From positions 29,294,065-29,358,064 of the forward strand of contig OY759226.1 in assembly GCA_963662175.1 (NCBI GenBank): a DNA stretch of 64,000 nt, read 5' to 3'. The position numbers and the translations under genes are program-made. Below the pieces are notes generated by a model. It saw only the letters and a program-made list of their open reading frames with translations, was not told the origin of the DNA and did not search any database. The stretch comes from Aradus depressus (taxonomy: Eukaryota; Arthropoda; Insecta; Hemiptera; Aradidae). Shown here piece by piece: positions 32,701 through 44,700 of this stretch. Within the stretch, counting starts at the first letter, position 1; every line of letters begins with the position of its first letter.

Positions 32701-35700
32701 TGGCTCTTCGCGTTCTTAAACAACTCACTCTGGATGAAGGTCATCATTTCATCCATGCGTCCAAAGTGTTACGCGAGGACGTATATATGGATGATATCAT
32801 AACTAGGGCATCAAGTATCGATGAAGCCCTCAGCCTTCAACAACAACTAATTGATTTACTCATGAAGGGTAATTTCGAGCTTCATAAGTGGGCCAGCAAT
32901 TCAGAGAGTGTGCTCAAGGCAGTTCCAGAGAAGTTTCATGAAAGGTCTATTTCACTTTCGAAGGGAGAAGATTGTGTTTTTAAGGTGTTAGGGGTCCAGT
33001 GGAATGCTCAGTCAGATGAGTTCTCATATAATATCACCACCCCACGTCCTCAGTGCACTAAACGTGGTGTTCTATCTGCAATTGCGCGTATCTTCGATCC
33101 TCTAGGTTATTTAACACCGGTGATATTTTTGGCCAAGCTTCTGTTGCAAAATATTTGGAAATTAGGCCTCGGCTGGGACGATCCTCTGCCAACTGAGGTC
33201 AAACTTGACTGGGAAAATTTCATGATGGAAGTTCCCCAATTGGTGTCCATCCGTTTATCACGTTTCATCCCGGTGAAACACAGTAACGCTTGCCAGTTCG
33301 TCGGTTTCTGCGACGCTTCAGAGAAGGGATTCTCGGCCATCATTTATATTAGAACGGTAACGGATGACAATGTTCAAATTTTTCTCTTGAAAGCAAAATC
33401 TAAGCTGGCTCCTATAAAACCGCTCTCTCTCCCAAGGCTTGAGCTTTGTGGTGCTCTTCTTCTTGCAAAATTATTCAGCTCTCTGAAAAAATTTCGAGAC
33501 AGAATTTCGATAAATCAAATATTCTTCTTTACGGATTCCGCTATTGTGTTAGGTTGGCTACATACTCCACCTCATTTATTGAAAACCTTTGTGGCCAACC
33601 GTATTGTAGAAATTTTACAGTTAATTCCTGAGGTGTCCTGGCGTCACGTGGGCACATTGGACAATCCAGCTGACGCTGCCTCACGGGGTCTCCGCCCATC
33701 TCAGATTTTACGTAGTGATCTATGGTGGAACGGACCGTCTTGGCTACAACTTCCTGTCCATGACTGGCCAAAGATCGAAAGATTTTGTAGCCGGACAACA
33801 GTTTTGCCCGAGCTTAGGGGCGGTATAATTGCTACTCTCAGTTCAAAGGTCGTCCCTGACCTTGTGTCATGGATCGAAAACTTCTCATCATTTATGAAGC
33901 TTCTCAGGACGGTATCGTATGTGCGGCGATTCATCCAGAATGCCCGCAACTCCAATCTGTGTGGACCTTTGACATTAAGAGAATTGAACGCGGCGGAGAC
34001 AACCTGTATCCGTCTTATCCAAAATTGTTATTTACCTAACGCTATACACAGTGGCGAGGATTATGCCTCCACTAATCTCCGAGGTCTGACTCCATTCTTG
34101 GATCCCTTGGGACTTTTGAGGGTGGGCGGTCCTCTTCAACAATCACCTCTTCCTGAAGGTATGAAGCACCCTATCATCCTACCTCATCATTCCCACCTCT
34201 CTAGACTTATAATACGTCACTATCACCACTTGTATTTGCATGCTGGTCTAAATCAACTCCATGCCTTGATACGTCAACGTTTCTGGATCCTCTCAGCAAG
34301 GCGTTTAATCAGACAAGAGTTATTTAGATGTGACATTTGTTATAAGTTTTCAGCAAAGCCAGCTGAGGCTCTGATGGGCAGTTTGCCTACGTGTCGTTTT
34401 GAAGCTGGCCGAACTTTTATTAATGTTGGCGTCGATTTTGCCGGCCCATTTCCTATCAGGGAGTCTCGGAGAAGAAATGCGCCTGTTAGCAAATCATATT
34501 TATGTCTGTTTGTATGTATGACTACTAAGGCTCTTCATTTGGAACTGGTATCTGATCTTTCGACAGCGTCCTTCATAGCCACGCTCGATAGATTCATTTC
34601 ACGTAGAGGGCTCCCTACTAAAATTCTGTCAGATTGTGGCAGCAACTTTGTCGGAGCGGCAAGGCATCTCTCTGACATGCAGAAATGGTTACATAAAAAT
34701 TCTGTCCAAGAGGATTTGTCTTCCCATCTACTGACGAGAGGTGTGGAATGGGTTTTTAACCCTCCTTACTCACCCAATTTCGGAGGTATCTGGGAAGCCG
34801 GCGTCAAGTGCGTGAAGAGTCATTTTAAACGCGTTCTCAATGATACAGCTTTCACTTTCGAAGAGCTCACCACCTTGTTCGCAAGGATTGAAGCGATTCT
34901 AAACTCAACACCTCTTTGTGCCTTAACATCAGATCCTACTGATCTAGACATTCTTACTCCAGGTCATTTCTTGATTGGGACAGCTCTAACAACGAGACCA
35001 GAAGTCGACTTTACGGACAGTCCTGAGAATCGACTCACCAGATGGCAACTCGTACAACAAAGAGTTCAACACTATTGGCAACGATGGAGGAATGAATATC
35101 TTACAACTCTCCAACAACGACCAAAATGGTTTAGAACTACTTACCATCCTCATGTCGGTGATTTGGTTCTTCTTTGGGACAAACATTCCTCACCTGCTCA
35201 ATGGCCTCGCGGAAGAATAACTGACGTCTTCCCAGGTCCCGACGGAATTGTTAGGGTTGTAAGTGTTCATACTCTTAAGGGTATTTTTAAACGTCCCCTA
35301 TCTAAGTGTGTGCCACTGATTCCCCAATCGGGTGACTCAGAGAAGTAATTTCTTTAAATTGTTTTTCATATAAAATTTGGTGGGCGGTTATGTTAGCGCA
35401 ACATTTAATTAATTTTTGATTTTTTGTAGAGGTATTTTTTCTTAAGTTTTCTTTCATTAATTATTCTAATAATTATTAATATTATTATCATAATAACTAT
35501 GGTCAATATTACTCATGTAATTTATTCTTATGTTTATATTACATCATATTAACAATTTGTGGGAGGAGCCTATGTATGTGGGGGAGTGGGGAATAGTTCG
35601 TTTTATGACCGCTGGTCAGTGTTGGACAGATAGTCTTCCATGGTCCTTCAGCCTGTTGACATCAGGGCACTCCTCAAGGCCACCAACCCGCCGACTTCTC

Positions 35701-38700
35701 TCGTCAACCCGGATCGCCTTTCCGTGGACCTCTGAAGTCTGGTACTTGGCTCATCTGGTGTGACGGCGTCCTCAGCCTACTCCCAGATCTTCTCGGCCTT
35801 GTTTGGAGATCAGTTCATCAGCCCATCTTCCACATTCACCCCTCCACATCAGGAGAGTTAACTTTGTTTATCCTTTTAACTACGCCGACTGGCCCTTGTA
35901 TTTGAAATGAAATATAATTATATTATTCTTCAAAATCTAGTCTATGTTATTTATTAACAACCTTGTTTTCAGTGCAATTCTCATCAAGTTAGCAATAATT
36001 ATTATATATTATCAGAGAAATAATTATTATCGAGTGAAACATTTTTTGATCATGGATTTAAAATTTTCCTTCATAGCTTTTCGTTCTAGATCAAAACAAA
36101 CACTTTTTGTTCCGGGTCTGTTTGTCCCATAAATCCTTGTCAACATGCCTCAACTCAAAAATGGATTTTTATGAAATTTGGTATATAAGTTTGGCTTGGC
36201 ATGTAGATGGCCCCATTTAAAACTTTGATCGGATAAAAATTTAGGTTAAGTTGACCTGTGGCGGTTTTAAAAAGTAAAAAGTTTGTAGTGGTTGAAAGGG
36301 TACATTTTGTCATATAATTTGTAATAATAAAAAGGTTTGCGCTCAACAATATACAGATCCTGGTAATAACCAGCTGAGTAGTAATTAAAGGTTGGTTTAA
36401 ATGCGAGGACAGGAAGCTTTAGACATTTACATTTTTCTGTTATTTTTGAGTCGTATGACTCACTGGTGCCCGGCTAGAGAGGTCAAAGTTGGGAATTCGA
36501 ATCCAGCATGAACATCTTCAGATATTGTATTCTTTTTTACACGTAGACATCGTACCAATTTTATTTTTATAGTAGGTTTTTTTAATCATGCGTGCTTTAA
36601 TACAATGACAACATAAAATATTGACAGTAGTAGCGCTGAGTGAGAACAACCTCTTATCGATAGGTGACTCCATTTAAATATATTCGATATTCATCTTTAC
36701 CAGATATTTTCTCTTGTAATATTTATGAAGCCTCAAAGAAAAGAGACGTTATCGTATAATCATTAATTTTACAGATCAACATGAAAAATATCGCAATTAT
36801 TATTTTTTCTTTAGATTAGAAATTATTCTTAGGTTCCAATTAATGATGTTGTTAGTTCATAATTAAGCTTACAGATGGCACTATAGCTGTTATTCAAGGC
36901 GGTGTGGTGGAAAGATCGTCTTTACGCAAAACGTCACCTCAACTATTATTTTAGAATTCTTAACATCAATTTCAAATATCTCGATAAAATTATAGATAGA
37001 GGCGTTATTTTTTTTTCTTTTATGCAGATATTATTTCCCTCTTCGAAAATGCGAAGCTAATAGAACGTCCTTTTTTCCATTGACACTTCACATTTATAGT
37101 TTCAAATTATGTTTAAATGCTTGTTGAATATACCTGCTGTGGACTTAACATTTCGATATCCATCAGTTTAGGTTCGAATGGTATCAAGGTCGCTGAGCTG
37201 AAGGACAGGAAACCCTCTGCCGAGTCACTCTGAAATTTATACAATGATAAATAATTAAAATATAATTATAACAAATTTTTTATCATTTCCATATACGATT
37301 TCTGTATACGTATCTACAAGTTGTATATTTGTATTTTATGCATGTAGATTTATTATGTATTATAACTTTGTATAAGAAGCACTGAGTGGAAAAGAATTAG
37401 ATTGAACTCCTGGAATATGGCAAACATCAAAAAAGAAAAGCAACACCATTCCTTTCCCTAATTTTTATATCGTTAAATTACATTTAAACACTGTTGCGGA
37501 GGATATTAAAAACATAAAGTTCACTAAAAAAGGAATAAAGAGCTCGTATACAAAAGAAATAAAATAAAAAATTATAATAATAAACTGTGAATAAAATAAT
37601 GAAATTGCTGCTTCGAAATACTAAATTCTAAACATATAATAATAATAATTGTGAAAATTATGAAAATTAAATAATATGAAATATAATAATTGTGTTATGT
37701 GAAATATAATAATTGTGTTATGTGAAATATAATAATTGTGACTGAAATTGTATTTAAATAAAAATATCAATATCAAAGTTATTTATTAACTGAAGGGGTG
37801 AAATTACTTTTGTTAAGTGTATTTTTCTAACAAATCAGTTATTAACAGAATTCCCGTATAAATGAAGGCTAAATAAGTGAGCAAATCGCGGCCATTTCTT
37901 TATGTACGTAGTTCAAAAAAATATCTCTCTGTGAAAGTTACCTTATTTATTCGTACCACTTCCAATATATTTTCTAGCCGAATTCCGTATTTATCTTCCT
38001 TGTAATATCCTGGCTCTGGAAAAAAAAATAAATAAATACAATAATTATTTATTGGAAGAATATTTTATGAATTAAAAAAAAATATTAAGTTTATAGAACC
38101 CACCAAGGGTTTTGGTGTACCCTATATGCAAATGAAGAACTAATTAGGCGGAGCCAGCCCCCCTAAATTTTGAGGAAGAGAAACGATAAAATAATGAAAA
38201 TCATAAAATATTCTATACTTAAAACAGACCCCCCGCATGCGAAATACTTGTAATAAACTAAGCTCCGTTCTACACTTGGCAGAAAATAAGTACGTTTTTA
38301 CTTCAGAATCAATGTATAAAATAAGTATAGAAATGATCATACCATCGGCAGTAATTAAGGTTTTGGAGTTAAGCCTCCCTACTCTAATCCCCTTTTTTCC
38401 TCTCGCCGATTTGGCTGAAATCAATAAGTGTCGCGCTTATGGGTGTCTGGATATAATATAAAATTTCGTGCCCATATATTAATTCTATCGGGAGTTATCG
38501 TGTTTAGATACACATTCTTGTATTCACATACACACTCACACGAAGTGCGTAAACATGAACTTGCTGTAAAAATACAATGTAGAATTTTCGATTACGAATT
38601 ACATAACTTCCCGTATACCTACTTTGTACATCTGGAGAAGTAAAATGAAACGTTTAACTGAATAATAAGCAAATACATAAAAACGCTTTACCATCCGAGA

Positions 38701-41700
38701 GAAAATATCCTTCCTTGAATACTTCTTTGGTACTCTCACTCTCCTGATCCCTCGAGATTATTATCGGGCCTGAAAATATTATTATATATATATCAGTGGC
38801 AAATTGCAATAACCAGTTAACTGACACGAACCTGATTTCGAGATATTCATGTTTAAAGTATATGACATAATTTATTGTAATATTAGATATATAAATGTTC
38901 AAGTTGATGTACAGAAATTCGTTTATAATATAAATGTTCGTTTATAATATAAATGTTCGTTTATAATATAATATATGACAGTTAACTGGTTATTACAAAA
39001 TAATTCCAGTTAACTGATTCGGTTTTCCTGAAATCACAGTCATAAATATCAATTTAAACAATGGACACATGTGGGAAATGAAAATTTAGATCAAAATACA
39101 CATTTTTCTCAGAAAATCTCATTTTTTTAAAAAATGTCATTTAACTGGTTATTGCAATTTGCCACAGATATAATCATTAATTCACAGCAATTGAAATATA
39201 TTTTTGATAAAAAACAAAAGCTTTAATTTAAAGACTGTTGCCTGATAACAGTTAACGGTCCGATTCCCATTGTGTTTTCTAAATGTATGATCTTGTTTTT
39301 ATTCTACAGTTTTATAGCATGGTTATTATACGATACTTCTTCAATAACATGCTGTTTGTTGTGTCATTAAGGTACAAAGAGTTTAGAGAAATTCTCTGAA
39401 GTACACCAGACAATGCTGTAAGAGGTGAGACTATAGTTGCTATCTGACCAATTTAGTGTCAGGTAGTTGTCTGTGTATTCTCTTAAGACATGAATTTTCA
39501 CAAAGTTTATCTGGGATTCAATCCATATCTTTTATTGTTCTATAACGATAATGTCCACCTTCCTCATGGCCAGTGTGAGGGCTCTCTCCAGGTCCTAGCT
39601 AAGGTCCCAACGAACCTGTTATAGTGCATACCTTCATGGACAGAGAGGAAGGCACCGATCCCATGCCCTGTCCCGTGGTGGTACTCTAACCCTGCGTCCC
39701 ACAGCGCCACCCTTGCCAGGATGTCCACCTCCCTCATGACCACTGTCTCCGGGAACCTCAACATGGCTAAATTGATAAGACCCATCAGCACTCTGGTATA
39801 TACGTTGATCTGCTCTTCAGTTGGGCTTCCAAAGTGGAATGTTCTCGTAACGTCAGTCGTTCCATCTGGGAATCAAATCAAAGTAATACAGAATATAATT
39901 GAGTAAGCAAAAGAACATTGGGATAGGGCTGTCTCAGGACTTCACTCAAGTTCGGTCAGGGCCCTGTAAGTATGTTCTTCCCAACTAAACTCCGGCTGAC
40001 GCTTGACAGGCTAAGATCAACGCTGATGCAACACCTATATTAGTGCAGGATAATGTGTAGATGACAGAAGTTTAATTTCGCATCCTAACATTTTCTGCAG
40101 AGATATTGTGAAACAGATAATAAAAATAAAGAATAAACGAATGTTTATTATTATTAGTTATTGCTACCAGCTTTATCCACGACTCAACAAATACTGTCAG
40201 AAATATTTTAAAAGACGTTCGTTTTTTCTTTATTTTTATTGATTCAGAATATCTCAGCAGAAAATGTTAAGATAAATACATGTAAAAAAAAAAAAAGTGA
40301 TCCATACATGTATAATCCCTTAGTGAATAAAAAACAAAGAAAAATATGGTATCTAATCGTTGGGGGTTGTCTAGCTTAAAGTTTGAATTAACATTGGGAA
40401 AAGACAAGATTAGAAAAAAAAAGAGAGGGAAATTAGGGGACGCGGAAAAAGATGTAGGTTATAACTTGAACAGTAGATATAAATAAAGGATGAAAGTGTA
40501 CAATTACAAATAATATAGGAGGGGGGGGGGGGGGGGGGGGGGGTGAAAGGCTGATCAGATGTGGAGGTTGGTGATCGAAGAGGAGTCGGAATAGTGAGGA
40601 TTTGAGCCACAGAATTGAAATGACAAATGAGGGGCGGCAAGGAGTTCCAGAGAGAGGAGGCTTGGAGCAGAAACGAGCTATGGAAGGCAGAGGAACGAAG
40701 GGAAGGAATGAAGAGGTCCGAAGGACAGAATCTGGAGGATAGAGGACTTAGATTGGAGAATTTGGTAAAGATAAGTAGGGTTCTTGGATTTTAGCATTGA
40801 TGTAATCTCGACGTTAGAAGGATTTGAGCTTTTCAGCATCGGAGTACCAGTTCATCAGATTTTTATACTTATTACTCTCATTTAGGTATCGGTATAAGTT
40901 TTTTTTGCAAAACTATGATTTCATAAACTGCGTTAAAAAAAAATAAATAAAATGCACACTTTGTATCTGATCAACTAACAAAAAATTTTTTCTTATTTTT
41001 TAAACGCTCATCATGGTTTGCAGAATAGAATCCATTGAAAAAATAAAAACAATTTTTTCCAACTTATGGAATCTTTTCTTAGTAAAGTTTCCATAATATG
41101 TTCGCGTACTTCAACTTAGGAACAAGGAAGGAAAAAAAAACAGTTCTGAAATGGACTCACCCAGATAGTGTCCTCCGGAGTCGATAAGGAGCAGACTGGT
41201 TTTGTTCACCTCAGTGTTGGTTATGTTCCTCGGCTCGTAGTGAGGCAGGGACCCATGCGCTCCGAACGCCACGATCGACTTGAAACTCACTCCTTCGTTG
41301 TCCTTCTGCTCCCTCCGGAACTCGTCAAGCGTCTTGGCCACTTTCATCTCGTCCCATTTCTCTCCACGATTGATCTGTGAATGTACATTATATATACATA
41401 CATAGTATATTTTTTTTTGAGCGGGATTAATATGGCATGTTGTGATTAACGACGGGCTATCTACAGATAGGCCACTCCACTTTAAATACTCGTGGGTAGT
41501 CTGCAGGATGTAAATTGTAGGTTCACATGATTGCTGTCTTTGGGATACGAACTCAGGTTCTTAGTGAATGTTGAATTATTTAATGACCAGTTTCGCTATC
41601 TAAAATTCTCATTATTTTCCCACAAAAATAATTCTGCCGATGCAATTAATTGGTGGGGATGTGTTAATCATTTACCAATGCAATTTACTTCCTCCTTGCT

Positions 41701-44700
41701 ACCTGCAGCAACTAGGTTAACTCTGGGTAGACGGAGTGTGTAGCTAATATTACAATGTGCAGGTACCTTCTCCTGTAGGTAGGCCATGAAGTGACACACG
41801 GCTACCGCGTCTCTCAGATGTGCCTTCCGCATCCCTTCCCGCTAATATTACAAAGGGCAGGTACCTTGTCCTGTAGGTAGGCCATGAAGTGACACACGGC
41901 TACCGCGTCTCTCAGATGTGCCTTCCGCATCCCTTCCCGCTCCACTGGGTTCTTCTCAGCTTTCAGACCCACGATAGGAGACACTATCGACTTTCTCTTT
42001 TCGACTTGCACCTAACACAAAATAGAGCAAATTACATTATCTCTATTCATGGAGGAGATGGTCTCCAGATCATTCACAAAACATTCATAACAATTACGTA
42101 CAATTAATTCATTATATGACTCCGAAAATAATATATGAAAACTTTTCTGGCAGGTGACTGGGCTGGAAACTCAGGTTGGAGCCCGCGAGCGGAAGGAACA
42201 AGAACTACCTATGCATTTATTTAGTAGATTTGAGTACAAAGTAAAACACATCTGGCATCTGGCAAACTACTGAAGCTATATTAGGTACTGACACTATGCA
42301 AAGTTGTGAAGTGATATGTAAACCTAATCAGTAGGGCAAAAAATAATTTGGTAGAAACGAAATATTAAGCAAAACAAATCTCACCCACACATTTTTTTGG
42401 TGCTTTTAAAAAAGGTGATATGAAAATACTGCAGAAATAACCAACATTTTTCATGATTTCAGAACTAAAGAACTCGTATACTCTGTGGCGAAGTTAGGTA
42501 CAACATTTTTTTTAAATTTTATTTATTCTCTACTATTTAGTCAATATATATTTGTATATTTATATATATATTTTGAGAAATAGAAAACAGTTTTCTTTTT
42601 TTTTTTTATTGTTTCAAAATATCTCTGGAGAAAATGTATAAAGTATCAAAACATCTGTGTTGAGCGAGATTCAAAACCAATGAAATGAATTTTCATGACT
42701 CAATGCAGTGATTTAGGCAAAAAATACACTGCAGAACACTATAATTGTTAAATGTGTATTAATTATGCAATGTTGGACGGAACTCTTCTGTGTCTGACCT
42801 GATCACACTTTTCTGTAATATTTTTTTTTATATTTTCACATTTTCCTGCTTCAAAATTTCCTTGTTTCCTTGGAACATTTGCAATAGGGAGTTACAAATT
42901 AAATCCCAATTTCTAGAAAAATCTCTTATCAGCGATTTTATAAATTTCAGGCCTGATATTTAATTGTTTTTTCTATTAATAAAAAAAGTTACATGATATT
43001 TTTTATATAAACGCAGATATCACTTGTTTATTCTTACTTTTACTCCGTTGGCGACGAACCCTGTAGATCCTTAGCCGCCCACACTAGCCTTCTCCACCGC
43101 GATCTGTCGTGCGCCACCGGTCGCCAGTTCACCATGTGGTGTTCCACAGCATCCTTCTTCACCAGGTCAGTCCACCTTAGCCGTGGTCTTCCTCGTGATC
43201 TGGCTCCTTGGACCTGGGCGTCCATGATGCGTCCTATGGCTGTCTGCTGTCCGCTTCTCACCACGTGTCCAGCCCATCTTAAGCGCCGTGATTTCATATC
43301 TGCAACTACGGTCGGGTGTTGCCAGAAGGTCTCTCTCAGCTCCCTGTTGGTTCTGATCCTCCACTCTTGGGTTTCTCTATCCTTGACCGGACCTGCTATT
43401 TTTCTCAGCACTTTATTTTCAAACGTCTGGAAACGTTTCTCCAGATGTGAGGTCAGGGTCCAGGTTTCACACCCATAGATCGGGCTTTACCATGGAGCTG
43501 TAGATCCTATACTTCAGGTTCCTTGACAAGGCTTTGGACCGTATCAGCTTGATGACAGATAAATACGCTCTTTGGGCCTGCAGAAGTCTTCTGTCCACCT
43601 CCTCCAGCATCGAGTTGATGCTAGTTACCGTGGACCCGAGATACCTGAGGTTCTCAACTCTTGGGAAGGAGAAGGTCCCCACATTTAATTCCTGCTCCAG
43701 ATGGATATTCTTACTAACTATAAGATAGTCGCTCTTGTCGACATTAACTTCCAGCCCAAATCTGCAGCTGTGCTTAAATAGTTTGCCCGCCTTACTTTTA
43801 ACTTCTTCCGGGCTGTTTCCTAAGGTCACTTGTTTATGGCCATTGGGAAATATTTGTATCATGTATAAGATGATGTAGATACGTAGTTAGACGGTGGGCT
43901 TACCTCGAGGTAGATGGCTCTGCTGACACCGGGCGCTGAAGGAGAGTCGCTAGGGAGACAGACGGTCCGCCACTTCTGTGACATGGTCCCCAGATCCTCC
44001 CAGATAGACTCGTAGGCACGAGCCCTGGAAACGACCACACCAAAAATACTTATATACGCTTAGCAGATTAGGAAGAAAATAAAGTCGTCGGTGAATCACT
44101 GGCAATGTACTTCCCCAGCTAGAATTGTTCCTTAGAAATGAAGTTTGGGCTCTTCCTCTAAACCTTCCTTCTCCTTTGCCGGAAAGTCAGTAGCTGTCTT
44201 AGTTCTATACTGAATTCGAATAGTTAATTCGTTTCGCAATTTTCATTCCATCGAGTTATTGGGGGATTTCAAGTTAAGCCACTCCCCACCCCCCCTCATA
44301 TTCTATTCAGTACCTATAGTATTTCTCATAGGCATGTTGTAATAGAGAAAGTGACTCCCGGGCCATGCCGGGTGAACCTGCTAGTCTTACTGATAATTAC
44401 AAGTAGGGGAGGATTACCTTACACAGTGTGAGGTGAAGCAGGAGTCTGTCTGAAGATGGTTGCGAACCTGTGTGTTCAGTTTGATGAGGTCTGTGTAGAG
44501 ATGTATCTGTTCTCTGGAGAGCAGCAGATAGGAACGGAGCACTGGGAGATAGGGGATGTCCCGGCCTCTGATGTTCAACAACCAGGCTATCTGGTCCAGG
44601 GCAGTCACCACGAGGGCCTCACACTCTTCCTCCTTCAGGGCGGCACGCACCACCGACACTTTGTGGTGCCATGTGTCTCCTGTTGGACAGGTAAATGGCA

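Larger units (their letters stand above)
28987..35959 (+). mobile_element. BEL/Pao LTR retrotransposon, near full length
   Basis: 6973 bp. LTRs 28987-29565 (579 bp) and 35391-35959 (569 bp) begin TGTTAG and end TTAACA, flanked by the duplication ACCTTG (28981-28986, 35960-35965). By eye the LTRs differ at about four bases and one 10-bp deletion, so the insertion is young. The interior codes gag, protease, RT, RNase H and integrase in BEL/Pao order, but with several frameshifts. It sits antisense in the last aminopeptidase intron. Confidence 0.95.
26778..37133 (-). other. Large last intron of the aminopeptidase gene
   Basis: About 10.4 kb between phase-0 exons 11 and 12. It contains a dispersed repeat copy (27089-27372), a truncated LINE (27463-28884) and a BEL/Pao element (28987-35959), which make up most of its length. 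The remainder is AT-rich without motifs. Confidence 0.8.

Noticed and set aside
43134..43478. Plus-strand 114-codon ORF
   Set aside because: Shadow of the minus-strand LINE RT fragment.
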